From Thiobacillus denitrificans (GTDB lineage: Bacteria > Pseudomonadota > Gammaproteobacteria > Burkholderiales > Thiobacillaceae): 64,000 nt of DNA. The notes below the pieces were generated by a model that was not told the DNA's origin, searched no databases, and saw only the letters and a list, made by a program, of their open reading frames with translations. The stretch's first letter is position 1. Each line of letters opens with the position of its first letter. Where the stretch lies: positions 124,001 to 188,000 of the forward strand of contig DDRS01000031.1 in NCBI GenBank assembly GCA_002343685.1. Reading direction: 5' to 3'. The translations under genes and the position numbers were made by a program. Of the stretch, positions 50,758 to 58,882 are shown in pieces.

Positions 50758-52000
50758 GACGTTCCTGTTCCTGGCTATGCTGGCGGCAGGACCGGTTCAG
50801 GCGCAGGACGACTTCGACAGCTGGCTCGGCGTCTTCCGTCAGGATGCCAGGGCGCAGGGCATTTCCCAGGCCACGCTTGACGCCGCACTCACCGGCGTCG
50901 TGCCGGACACGCGCGTGATCGAACTCGATCGCCGCCAGCCTGAGTTCCTGCAGACCTTTTCCGCCTACCTGGGGCGCCGCGTCACGCCGGCCCAGGTGGC
51001 GCGTGGCCAGGCCCAGCTGGAGCAGCACGCGGCGCTCCTGGATGCGGTCGAGCAGAAGTACGGTATTCCGAAGACCGTGCTGGTGGCGTTCTGGGGACTG
51101 GAAACCCGTTACGGTGCCGTGCTGGGCAGCCTCAATGTGCCGACGAGCCTGGCCACGTTGGCCTACGACGGGCGGCGCAGCGGGTTCTTCCGCAGCCAGT
51201 TGCTCGATGCGCTGCGCATCATCGATGCAGGGCACGTCAGCGCGACCGACATGAACGGCTCCTGGGCCGGCGCGATGGGCAATATGCAGTTCATGCCGTC
51301 GACTTTCCGTGCCTATGCGGTGGACGGCGACGGTGATGGCCGCATCGACGTGTGGCAGTCGTTGCCCGACGCCCTGTACTCCGCTGCCAACTACCTGCAG
51401 CAGGCTGGCTGGCATGCGAACGAGCCGGTGGCGATCGAGGTGCGGCTGCCGGAGGGGTTCGACTGGCGTCTGGCCAGGGTGGCGCACCGTCTGCCGGTGG
51501 CGGACTGGAAAGCACTGGGCGTCCAGGCGGCGGACGCGGACGCTTTGCCCGAGGTGGTCGGACGTGCCGCCATCGTCCTGCCGCAGGGCTGGCAGGGGCC
51601 GGCTTTCATGGTGTTCGACAATTTCGACGTGGTGATGAAGTGGAACCGCTCGCAGAACTACGCACTGGCGGTGGCGCTGCTTTCTCACCAGTTGGCCGGG
51701 GGCCATGCGCTGGCCGCGCGTGAAGGCGAAGCCGGGGCACTCAGCGTCGAGCAGCTGAAAGCGATGCAGCAGGCGCTCAACGAAATGGGCTTCGACGCCG
51801 GCACGCCGGACGGCCTGCTCGGTCCGCACACGCAAACCGCGATCCGTGTGTACCAGGCCTTGCACCAGCTGCCGGTCGACGGCTATCCCGCACCGAGCGT
51901 GCTGGCGCATGTCGAGCAGAGCCATGCCGCTGCCGCCGCTGCGGGCAAACTGACGCTGGCACCCGCGCCGACCTTCGCCGAGCCCAGCGGCCTGCCCTGA
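50750..52000 (+). CDS. MltB-type lytic murein transglycosylase with peptidoglycan-binding domain
   Basis: A 416-residue exported enzyme that cleaves glycan strands to 1,6-anhydro products. Signal peptide residues 1-18 (FLFLAMLAAGPVQA). The SLT_2 domain has catalytic Glu118 in FWGLETRYG and the GAMGNMQFMPSTFRAYAVDGDGDG block. A C-terminal PG_binding_1 domain runs from about 338 to 395 (LKAMQQALNEMGFDAGTPDGLLGPHTQTAI). ATG 50750 overlaps the amidotransferase stop by 8 bases. No lipobox cysteine is seen, so it is probably soluble in the periplasm. Confidence 0.93.
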   Translation: MRRTFLFLAMLAAGPVQAQDDFDSWLGVFRQDARAQGISQATLDAALTGVVPDTRVIELDRRQPEFLQTFSAYLGRRVTPAQVARGQAQLEQHAALLDAVEQKYGIPKTVLVAFWGLETRYGAVLGSLNVPTSLATLAYDGRRSGFFRSQLLDALRIIDAGHVSATDMNGSWAGAMGNMQFMPSTFRAYAVDGDGDGRIDVWQSLPDALYSAANYLQQAGWHANEPVAIEVRLPEGFDWRLARVAHRLPVADWKALGVQAADADALPEVVGRAAIVLPQGWQGPAFMVFDNFDVVMKWNRSQNYALAVALLSHQLAGGHALAAREGEAGALSVEQLKAMQQALNEMGFDAGTPDGLLGPHTQTAIRVYQALHQLPVDGYPAPSVLAHVEQSHAAAAAAGKLTLAPAPTFAEPSGLP

Positions 52001-52055
52001 CGCACGCATGTGGCAACTGTGATATTTTTTAGTCGTTCAATCCGGGAGACGAAGG

Positions 52056-52457
52056 GTGAGTGACGCGCGCAATGTGTTGGGAGGCCTGCTGCAGGTGTGT
52101 AGCGTCTCGCCGATGACCGGATTCGTTCGCGATGGTGTCTGCCATACCGGTCCGCAGGATATCGGCAGCCATACCGTCTGCGCGCAGATGACCGATGCCT
52201 TCCTGCAGTATTCGCAAAGCCGCGGCAACGACCTCGTCACGCCGGTTCCGGAATACGGCTTTCCCGGCCTGAAGGCAGGCGATCGCTGGTGCGTGTGTGC
52301 CGCGCGCTGGCTCGAAGCCGCCGAGGACGGCATGGCGCCGCCGGTGGTGCTGGATGCGACCCATGAGCACACCTTGCAGACGGTCGCCTTGGCGGACCTC
52401 AAGTATCACGCCCTGCGTTATCCCGATTACCCGGGCCAGTTGTTCCCCGAACCATGA
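52056..52457 (+). CDS. DUF2237 family protein
   Basis: A 133-residue protein with the DUF2237 hallmark LQVCSVSPMTGFVRDGVCHTGPQDIGSHTVCAQMTDAFL near residues 13-51 and GDRWCVCAARWLEA near 77. Six cysteines are conserved in position with the family. The function is unknown. The start is GTG with GGAGACGAAGG upstream. Its stop overlaps the start of the zinc-ribbon gene (ATGA). Confidence 0.9.
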   Translation: MSDARNVLGGLLQVCSVSPMTGFVRDGVCHTGPQDIGSHTVCAQMTDAFLQYSQSRGNDLVTPVPEYGFPGLKAGDRWCVCAARWLEAAEDGMAPPVVLDATHEHTLQTVALADLKYHALRYPDYPGQLFPEP

Positions 52458-52828
52458 GCCTGGTCTGCTGGAAATGCGGCGCCAGCCTGGCCGGCATGCC
52501 ATTGCCGCTGTCGCGCCGGGATACCTGCCCGAGCTGCCGCGTCGACCTGCACGTCTGCAAGCTGTGTCGCCACTACGATGCGCACCGTGCCGGCCAGTGC
52601 CGCGAACTGGCGGCCGACCGGGTCGCCGACAAGACGCGCGCCAACGATTGCGGCTGGTTCGTGCCGCGGCCGGAAGCGTATCGGGGCGGCGGCGCGGTGA
52701 TGGCGCAGCCCGGCCGCAGCGCACTCGATGCGCTGTTCTCGAACGCATCCGGCACGAACCCGCCGGCCGACGGCGAACCCGACAAGCCGGCTCCCCCGGC
52801 TTCGCTCGACGACCTGTTCAGGAAATAA
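52454..52828 (+). CDS. Small zinc-ribbon-like protein
   Basis: A 124-residue protein with paired cysteines CWKC (5-8) and CPSC (25-28) that could form a zinc ribbon, then CKLC with HYD (35-41) and two further Cys (RAGQCREL, NDCGWF). The C-terminal half is disordered and proline-rich, ending in SLDDLFRK. A similar short DALF motif occurs upstream of it (SALDALFSNA), which looks like a repeated docking motif. It is coupled to DUF2237. The last 11 bases overlap the end of the convergent transporter gene. Confidence 0.75.
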   Translation: MSLVCWKCGASLAGMPLPLSRRDTCPSCRVDLHVCKLCRHYDAHRAGQCRELAADRVADKTRANDCGWFVPRPEAYRGGGAVMAQPGRSALDALFSNASGTNPPADGEPDKPAPPASLDDLFRK

Positions 52829-53708
52829 GCGGCCGCCGCAGCTGCCGCAGCGCCGGCCACTCATACAGCAACAGGCCCGCGCCGATCAGCGCGATGCCGG
52901 CCCAGCCGATGCCCGGGATGCGTTCGTGGTTCAGCGTCTGGCCGAGCAGCAGCGCCGACACCGGCGTGACCAGCATGATCAGCGCAATGCGCCCGGCGTC
53001 GAGATGTTTGATGATGTAGTAGTACAGCGTGAAGCCCACCACCGAACCGAGGATGCCGAGGTAGACGATGGCCGTCCCGGCGCGCAGCGTGGCCGTCGCC
53101 GGCAGTTGCGCGGCGTCGGTGACCATCCAGGCCAGCACGAAGCAGGGCACGGCCACGCCAAGCGAGCCGGTGGTGATGGCGAGCGACGAAGCCCGCAGAT
53201 TCAGGCGCTTGATCCACACCAGCCCCAGCGCCTGCAGTGCCATGCCGGCCACCACGGCGAGAGTGCCGAGCGTGGCATGGCTGTCGCCCGGCCACGGCTG
53301 GCCGAAGATCAGCCACAGGCCGGCCAGCGCCAGCCCCAACCCGCCGATGCGAAGCGGCGTGAGCGTGCGTTCGGCGAGCCACAATGCGGCGAACACGCCG
53401 GTGACCAGCGGCGACAGTCCGAAGATGACCGAAATCAGCCCCGACGGAATATGCAGCGCCCCCCAGTAGGTGAGCAGCATCGACGCGAACAGCGACAGTC
53501 CGCTGATCGCATACAGTCGGCGCGCGGCCGGGGTGAAGGGAAACGCGGTGCGGGTGGCGAGCAGCAACACCAGGCAGACCGCCAAGCCGATCAGCATGCG
53601 CGCCATCACCGCGAAGCTGAAGCCGGCGCCCTGCGCGCTCCACTGGATGGCGAGCGGCGTGGTCGACCAGATGAGAATGACGCCGAGATAGGCGACAGGA
53701 ACGGACAT
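52818..53708 (-). CDS. EamA/DMT-superfamily transporter
   Basis: A 296-residue protein with ten hydrophobic segments in two five-helix EamA repeats (first repeat LGVILIWSTTPLAIQW at the N-terminus; second starting near SLAITTGSLGVAVPCFVLAW; conserved PVSALLLGQTLNHE near the end). Such exporters move amino acids or other metabolites, and the substrate is not predictable. It lies 12 bases downstream of rnk. Confidence 0.88.
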   Translation of the reverse strand: MSVPVAYLGVILIWSTTPLAIQWSAQGAGFSFAVMARMLIGLAVCLVLLLATRTAFPFTPAARRLYAISGLSLFASMLLTYWGALHIPSGLISVIFGLSPLVTGVFAALWLAERTLTPLRIGGLGLALAGLWLIFGQPWPGDSHATLGTLAVVAGMALQALGLVWIKRLNLRASSLAITTGSLGVAVPCFVLAWMVTDAAQLPATATLRAGTAIVYLGILGSVVGFTLYYYIIKHLDAGRIALIMLVTPVSALLLGQTLNHERIPGIGWAGIALIGAGLLLYEWPALRQLRRPLIS

Positions 53709-53720
53709 CGGCCTCCCGGC

Positions 53721-54137
53721 TCAGAGCATATAGTCGCCCGCGCGTTCGGGCTGATAGGGGATGTCGATGATGCGCGCGCGCACGGTCTGCCCGCCCGGGA
53801 CGCACCATTCGATGTGCTGGCCGACGGCCAGGCCCAGTACGGCGATGCCTGCCGGCGCGGCCACCGACAGCTGATCCGGGCGGCCGGTGAAGTCGCGCGG
53901 ATACACCAGGGTCATCTCGACTTCCCGGTCCGCCGGTTCGAGCACGAAACGGATGCGCGAATTCATCGTCACGACGTTGGGCGGCATCGCTTCGGGCTGG
54001 GCGATCTGCGCGCGATCGAGTTCCTCGCGCAGCGCCTCCACCCCGGGCTGGTCGCCCGGCAGGCCGGCGAGCATGGTTTCGAGGCGCTCCAGGTCGCGTT
54101 CGGATACGGTGATGGCGGGACGGGTCGTGATTTCCAT
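53721..54137 (-). CDS. rnk: Nucleoside diphosphate kinase regulator, Rnk/GreA-GreB C-terminal type
   Basis: A 138-residue protein with a short N-terminal coiled coil (SERDLERLETMLAGL, VEALREELDRAQI) and a GreA/GreB-type FKBP-like domain (VVTMNSRIRFVLEPADREVEMTLVYPRDF, ISVAAP-like LSVAAPAGIAVLGLAVGQHIEW). Rnk binds RNA polymerase and regulates nucleoside diphosphate kinase in E. coli and Pseudomonas. ATG 54137 follows AGGAGA; the long frame upstream is the shadow of the next gene. Confidence 0.92.
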   Translation of the reverse strand: MEITTRPAITVSERDLERLETMLAGLPGDQPGVEALREELDRAQIAQPEAMPPNVVTMNSRIRFVLEPADREVEMTLVYPRDFTGRPDQLSVAAPAGIAVLGLAVGQHIEWCVPGGQTVRARIIDIPYQPERAGDYML

Positions 54138-54165
54138 GGCGGTCTCCTGGAACAAGTCTGAAAAA

Positions 54166-54196
54166 TGAAAACCGCCCGGGCCGAAGCCCGGGCGGT
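54166..54196 (-). terminator. Terminator between the thioredoxin-HEAT gene and rnk
   Basis: On the minus strand an 11-bp GC stem (ACCGCCCGGGC / GCCCGGGCGGT) with a TTCG loop is followed by TTTTC and then ATTTTTC. It ends the thioredoxin-HEAT gene transcript and lies just before the rnk ribosome binding site. Confidence 0.8.
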
Positions 54197-54244
54197 ATAT
54201 GCGCAAAACTATAGCACCGAAGGGAACCCCGGGCCAGCCTGCAA

Positions 54245-54883
54245 CTAGGCTGCCGGCGGCAGGCTCTCCAGGCTTTCCGCAGCGATCTCGCGCACGTCCG
54301 CGTCTTCGTCCGCCAGCCGCGCGTCCAGCCAGCCGCGCGCGGCGGCCTCCCCGGTCAGCCCCAGGTAATGGCAGGCATCGGCACGCACCCGCGCGTCGGC
54401 GTGTTGCGACAGTTCGCCCAGGCGCGGCAGCAGCGCGCGCAGCGTGTCGCTGCCGGCAAAGTTTTCCAGCAGCACGCCGGCGCCCAGCCGCACATTGAGG
54501 CTGGCCTCGACGTTGCCGACGATGGGCAGCACCGCCGCAAGCAGCGTGGGGTCGGCCTCGATCAGCGCCTGTGCACGGGGCAGTTGGCCCTCCTTCAACA
54601 GCATGTGGAACCAGTCCGCCAAGCCGGTCTCGCTGTCGGCCTTGGCCGCCCATTCGGCGAGTTCGGCGGGGCTGCGCATGCCGGCGAGTTCGATGCGGCC
54701 GAGCCGCAGCCACGGCACGGTCCAGACGCCGAGTGTCTGTCCCACCTCGGGGTGAACATTCAGGTTCACGGCTTCGAGGCGTCCGATCGCGCCCCGCTTC
54801 ACCAGGTCGGCAAGCGACGACAGCATCGCCGGGCAGTACGGACATTGGGTGGAAATGAGCAGCAGGGCGTCGGGTGCGGACAT
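54245..54883 (-). CDS. Thioredoxin-fold protein with C-terminal HEAT-like repeats
   Basis: A 212-residue cytoplasmic protein. The N-terminal 75 residues are a thioredoxin/glutaredoxin-like domain with a CPYC active site (ISTQCPYCPAML) and a cis-Pro (VWTVPWL). The rest is helical and ends in HEAT/PBS-lyase-like repeats (HADARVRADACHYLGLTG, DEDADVREIAAESLESL). It probably reduces or delivers thiols to a partner held by the HEAT part (inference). It is divergent from the metallo-hydrolase gene. Confidence 0.78.
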   Translation of the reverse strand: MSAPDALLLISTQCPYCPAMLSSLADLVKRGAIGRLEAVNLNVHPEVGQTLGVWTVPWLRLGRIELAGMRSPAELAEWAAKADSETGLADWFHMLLKEGQLPRAQALIEADPTLLAAVLPIVGNVEASLNVRLGAGVLLENFAGSDTLRALLPRLGELSQHADARVRADACHYLGLTGEAAARGWLDARLADEDADVREIAAESLESLPPAA

Positions 54884-54927
54884 GGCGGCGTGAATCCGGT
54901 GTGGCGGAATCGGCAGATAATGGCAGG

Positions 54928-55566
54928 ATGGAATTTACCATCCTCCCCGTTACCCCGTATCAACAAAACTGCTCGCTGGTATGGGACGCCGATGGCCGTG
55001 CGGCCTTGATCGATCCGGGCGGCGAGGCCGCACGCCTGCTGGGCGAAGTGCAATCGCGCGGCCTCGCGCTGGAAAAAATCCTGCTCACCCACGGCCACCT
55101 CGACCACGTCGGCGCAGCGGTCGAACTGAGCGAGGCCCTCGGCATCCCCATCGTCGGCCCGCAGCGCGAGGAGCAGTTCTGGCTCGACCTGTTGCCGCGG
55201 CAGGCCGAGCTGTTCGGGTTTCCGCCTGCGGTGGCGTTCACGCCCGATCGATGGTTGAGCGACGGCGACCGGGTGGACGTGGGGACCATCCGTTTCGACG
55301 TGCTGCATTGTCCCGGCCATACGCCCGGCCATATCGTGTTCTACCAGCCGGAGACGCGGCTCGCCTTCGTCGGCGACGTGTTGTTCAAGGGCTCGATCGG
55401 CCGCACCGACTTCCCGCGCGGCGACCATGCGGCGCTGCTCGCGGCCATCCGCGACAAGCTGTTCCCGCTCGGCGACGACGTGCGTTTCGTGCCGGGACAT
55501 GGCGCGATGTCCACGTTCGGCCGCGAGCGTCTTGAGAATCCCTTTGTCGGCCAATCGGCGGATTGA
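54928..55566 (+). CDS. Metallo-beta-lactamase-fold hydrolase (YcbL/glyoxalase II-like)
   Basis: A 212-residue hydrolase with binuclear metal ligands in THGHLDHVGAA near 55-65, HCPGHTPGH near 130 and the Asp of FVGDVLFKGSIGRTDFPRGD near 150. The final ligand is in VPGHG. It resembles E. coli YcbL (type II glyoxalase activity). ATG 54928 gives the standard MEFTILPVTPYQQNC start. The periplasmic rhodanese gene follows after 40 bases. Confidence 0.9.
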   Translation: MEFTILPVTPYQQNCSLVWDADGRAALIDPGGEAARLLGEVQSRGLALEKILLTHGHLDHVGAAVELSEALGIPIVGPQREEQFWLDLLPRQAELFGFPPAVAFTPDRWLSDGDRVDVGTIRFDVLHCPGHTPGHIVFYQPETRLAFVGDVLFKGSIGRTDFPRGDHAALLAAIRDKLFPLGDDVRFVPGHGAMSTFGRERLENPFVGQSAD

Positions 55567-55606
55567 TCCCCGTGTCGCGGCTTCCCATCATCGAAAGGAG
55601 ATCGAG

Positions 55607-56089
55607 ATGAATACTTCCCGGTTGTCGTGTGCCCTGTTCCCCGCCGCGCTGCTGCTGGCGGTCGTTGCGCAGGCGCAGGACCTTTCCGTCATCGTCGTGC
55701 CGCCGCCCGAAGCGCCCGCGCTGACGCAGACCGCGCAAGCCCTGGTCGACGCGGCCAATGCGCGCGTGCCGCAGCTCGACACGGCCGGCCTGCTGACGCA
55801 GCTGAAGACGCAGCCGCAAACGGTGGTGCTCGATGTGCGCACGCCGGCCGAAGTCGACTACTCGGGCCACATCGCAGCGGCGCGTTTTTTCAACATCACG
55901 CGCGGGCTGCTGGAATTCAGGATCGAAGCCGCGGTACCGGACAAGGCCACGCCCATCGTCGTCTATTGCGGCGTCAGTCAGCGTAGCCCGCTTGCGGCCG
56001 ATACACTGGCCAAGCTTGGCTACACGAACGTGAAGAACTACCGCGACGGCTTCGTCAACTGGATGCGTGCCGGCCTGCCGATCGAGTAA
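55607..56089 (+). CDS. Periplasmic rhodanese-domain protein
   Basis: A 160-residue protein with a signal peptide (LFPAALLLAVVAQAQ) and a rhodanese domain: VVLDVRTPAEVDYSGHIAAARFFNI near 72-96 and the active-site loop YCGVSQRS with Cys near 119, then NYRDGFVNWMRAGLPIE. It may be a sulfurtransferase or phosphatase-like protein in the periplasm. The ribosome binding site GAAAGGAGA is strong. It is convergent with the arginase gene. Confidence 0.88.
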   Translation: MNTSRLSCALFPAALLLAVVAQAQDLSVIVVPPPEAPALTQTAQALVDAANARVPQLDTAGLLTQLKTQPQTVVLDVRTPAEVDYSGHIAAARFFNITRGLLEFRIEAAVPDKATPIVVYCGVSQRSPLAADTLAKLGYTNVKNYRDGFVNWMRAGLPIE

Positions 56090-56108
56090 TCAGGCAACCG
56101 GGCCGCTC

Positions 56109-57002
56109 TCAAAGCGGCGTGATGGCACCGGCCAGCGCGCCGGCGGCGTCGGCCGTGGCATGTCCGTGGTCGCGGCGCGGATTGTATTCGACGATTTCCA
56201 TCGCCACGAAGGTGCGATCGCCGCGCAATCGGGACAGCGCATCGGCAAGCTCGGCACGGCGCAGGCCGCCGGGCACCGGCGTGCCGACGCCCGGTTCCTC
56301 CTCGGGGTCGAGCGCATCGAGATCCACGCTCACGCCGAAACCGACGGTGCCGTGCCGCACGGTGGCGAGCGCCTCATCGAATACCGTAGCGAGTCCGCGC
56401 CGGCGCACCTCGCCCATTTCGAACACGCGCACGCCCAGTCGCCGTAGCAGCGCTGCCTCGCCTGCCTCGTAACTGCGCACGCCGATCAGGCACACATGCT
56501 CGGGCCGCAGCTTGGCTTCCATGCCCTCGATCCCGGTAAGTGCGGCGTCGCCGTGGCCGAGCAGGGCGGCCAGCGGCATGCCATGGATCTGACCGCTCGG
56601 CGTGGTGGCGAAAGTATGGCTGTCCATGTGGGCGTCGATCCAGATCAGACCGATGGGACCCCGGTCGGCCAGCACGCGATGCACGCCGCTCCAGGTCCCG
56701 ATCGCGCAGGAATGATCGCCCCCGACCACCAGCGGAAAGTTTCCCGCCAGCAGTACCCGTTCCACTTCGGCAGCCAGCCGTTCGCCGAGCGCCCTCACCG
56801 CGTGCAGCGGCGTGTCCAGCGCTTCGCGCGGCACGCGCAGGATCGCATTCCATTCCACATGCTGCAGCGGCGTGTCGTGAAAGACGCGGTAATGGCGCAA
56901 CGCGTCCGGCCCTTCGGCGGTGGCCGGGTCGGGTGCGCCGGCGCCGCTGGCGGCGCCGATGACGATGAGATTGCGTGAGGCAGAAACGGAGGCCGGGTTC
57001 AT
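56109..57002 (-). CDS. rocF: Arginase
   Basis: Hydrolyses arginine to ornithine and urea with a binuclear Mn centre. The 297 residues carry the three ureohydrolase signatures: VVGGDHS with His97, DAHMDSH (D123, H125, D127) and SVDLDALDP (D227, D229). The C-terminal MEIVEYNP is also typical. It is the last gene of the AEC-garR operon, 26 bases after the semialdehyde dehydrogenase. Confidence 0.93.
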   Translation of the reverse strand: MNPASVSASRNLIVIGAASGAGAPDPATAEGPDALRHYRVFHDTPLQHVEWNAILRVPREALDTPLHAVRALGERLAAEVERVLLAGNFPLVVGGDHSCAIGTWSGVHRVLADRGPIGLIWIDAHMDSHTFATTPSGQIHGMPLAALLGHGDAALTGIEGMEAKLRPEHVCLIGVRSYEAGEAALLRRLGVRVFEMGEVRRRGLATVFDEALATVRHGTVGFGVSVDLDALDPEEEPGVGTPVPGGLRRAELADALSRLRGDRTFVAMEIVEYNPRRDHGHATADAAGALAGAITPL

Positions 57003-57028
57003 GCCGTCAGCCTAGCAGGTGTAACGAC

Positions 57029-58483
57029 TTATCCCAGCCCGCCCAGGTTCACGTACTTGCTTTCCAGGTACTCGTCGATCCCGCTGCGCCCGCCCTCGCG
57101 CCCCAGTCCCGATTGCTTGACGCCGCCGAATGCCACCTCGGCGGTGGAAATCAGCCCGGCGTTGATCCCGACCATGCCGTAGTCGAGCCGCTCGGCCAGC
57201 CGCCAGGCGCGGCCGAGGTCGCGCGTGTAGGCATAGGCAGCGAGGCCGTATTCGGTGTCGTTGGCCATGCGGATCACCTCGGCCTCGTCGGTAAAGCGGA
57301 TCAGCGGCGCTACCGGGCCGAAGGTCTCGTCGCGGCAGATCTGCATGTCGGGCGTGCATTGGCCCAGCACCGTCGGCTGGAAGAACAGCCCGCCGAGCGC
57401 ATGGCGATGGCCGCCGGTCAGCAGTGTCGCGCCGTGGGCGAGCGCGTCGGCGATATGGGCTTCGATTTTTCCCAGCGCGGCGGTGCTGATCAGCGGGCCG
57501 GTCTCCACATCCGGCGTGAAGCCTTCGCCTACCTTCAGCTGTGCCACCGCGGCGGCGAATTTTCTGGCGAAGGCATCGAAGATTCTGTCCTGCACGAACA
57601 CGCGGTTGGCGCACACGCAGGTCTGCCCGCTGTTACGGTACTTGCTGGCGAGCGCGCCCGCCACCGCGGCGTCGAGGTCGGCATCGTCGAACACGATGAA
57701 GGGTGCGTTGCCGCCGAGTTCGAGCGACACATGCTTCAGGGTGAGCGCGCTCTGCGCCAGCAGCTGCTTGCCCACCGCCGTCGAGCCGGTGAACGAGACT
57801 TTTCTGACCAGCGGATGCGACGTCAGCACAGCGCCGATCGTCGCCGCGTCGCCGGTCACCACGTTCAGCACCCCCGCCGGCAACCCTGCGCGCTGCGCCA
57901 GCTCGGCCAGCGCCAGCGCAGTGAACGGCGTCTGCGAAGCCGGCTTCGCCACCACCGTGCAGCCGGCGGCGAGCGCCGCGCCCGCCTTGCGCGTGAGCAT
58001 CGCGGCGGGAAAATTCCACGGCGTGATCAGCGCCGCCACGCCGACCGGCTGCTTCAGCGTGAACATGCGCCGGTCCGCCCACGGCGATGGCACCACGTCG
58101 CCGTAGACGCGCCGTGCCTCCTCGGCGAACCATTCGATGAAGCTTGCGGCGTAGTCGATTTCGCCGCGCGCTTCAGAGAGGGGCTTGCCCTGCTCGGACA
58201 CCATGATCGCGGCAAGATCGTCGCGGTGCGCGAGGATCAGGTCGAACCAGCAGCGCAGCAGCTGCGCGCGGGTCTTGGCAGGCATGTCGCGCCAAGCGGG
58301 GAAGGCAGTGTGCGCGGCTTCGATGGCGTGCGCGACATCGGTCGTGGTGCAGTTCGGTGCGTGGCCGATGCGTTCCGCATTGGCCGGGTTGTGGACGGCG
58401 AAGTGCGCGCCGTTAGCGGCGTCTTGCCATTCGCCGTCGATCAATGCCTGTTGCCTGAACAGTATGGAATCGCCGAGCATCAT
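57029..58483 (-). CDS. gabD: Succinate-semialdehyde dehydrogenase (GabD type)
   Basis: An NAD(P)+-dependent aldehyde dehydrogenase of 484 residues, the typical GabD length. The coenzyme site is TPWNFPAAMLTRKAGAALAAG at 154-174, the general base Glu255 is in LELGG and the nucleophile Cys289 is in NSGQTC. The ending GREGGRSGIDEYLESKYV is characteristic of GabD. The neighbours suggest it may act on a C3 semialdehyde as well; substrate assignment rests on similarity. Two ATG codons in a row begin the gene. Confidence 0.92.
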   Translation of the reverse strand: MMLGDSILFRQQALIDGEWQDAANGAHFAVHNPANAERIGHAPNCTTTDVAHAIEAAHTAFPAWRDMPAKTRAQLLRCWFDLILAHRDDLAAIMVSEQGKPLSEARGEIDYAASFIEWFAEEARRVYGDVVPSPWADRRMFTLKQPVGVAALITPWNFPAAMLTRKAGAALAAGCTVVAKPASQTPFTALALAELAQRAGLPAGVLNVVTGDAATIGAVLTSHPLVRKVSFTGSTAVGKQLLAQSALTLKHVSLELGGNAPFIVFDDADLDAAVAGALASKYRNSGQTCVCANRVFVQDRIFDAFARKFAAAVAQLKVGEGFTPDVETGPLISTAALGKIEAHIADALAHGATLLTGGHRHALGGLFFQPTVLGQCTPDMQICRDETFGPVAPLIRFTDEAEVIRMANDTEYGLAAYAYTRDLGRAWRLAERLDYGMVGINAGLISTAEVAFGGVKQSGLGREGGRSGIDEYLESKYVNLGGLG

Positions 58484-58513
58484 CTCGTGATCTTGTGCAG
58501 ATCGCCTGTGAAT

Positions 58514-58882
58514 TCAGGATTGGGCGCCGCCGCTGGACGCGGCCTCAACCATTGCTTCGAGCAGGCTGACCAGCGCCTGTCCCGAGCCGTCGTTCGCGGC
58601 CAGTGGCTGCAGCACGATTCCGCGCGCTGCGCACGCTTCGACGTCGACCCTGGCAGGTCCGGTGACGACAATACGGGTGAGCTTGTGCAACTGTCCGATT
58701 GCCTCCGCATCGATCGGACACGCATGGGTGATCGCGATGGTCGCCCAGAACAATCGCGGCACGATGTCGGCCGCTTCGGTGTCCGGGTACTCGCTCCAGT
58801 TGTGCTCGAAGCTCGGGATCGGCAGGTCGTCCGCGGTGAAGGCGGCGCGGTCGAGGAAAACGACGCGTTCTTTCGCGCTCAC
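58514..58882 (-). CDS. Stand-alone N-terminal half of a D-2-hydroxyacid dehydrogenase
   Basis: A 122-residue protein matching only the first catalytic-domain segment of D-isomer 2-hydroxyacid dehydrogenases such as hydroxypyruvate reductase (ERVVFLDRAAF, ATIAITHACPIDAEAIGQL, TGPARVDVEACAARGIVL). It stops where the NAD-binding Rossmann domain should begin, and the catalytic Arg, Glu and His are absent. GTG 58882 overlaps the garR stop by 4 bases (GTGA), so it is coupled to it. It looks like a maintained small protein rather than decay, because the frame is intact and overlaps are tight. The function is unknown, perhaps ligand binding or GarR regulation. Confidence 0.75.
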   Translation of the reverse strand: MSAKERVVFLDRAAFTADDLPIPSFEHNWSEYPDTEAADIVPRLFWATIAITHACPIDAEAIGQLHKLTRIVVTGPARVDVEACAARGIVLQPLAANDGSGQALVSLLEAMVEAASSGGAQS

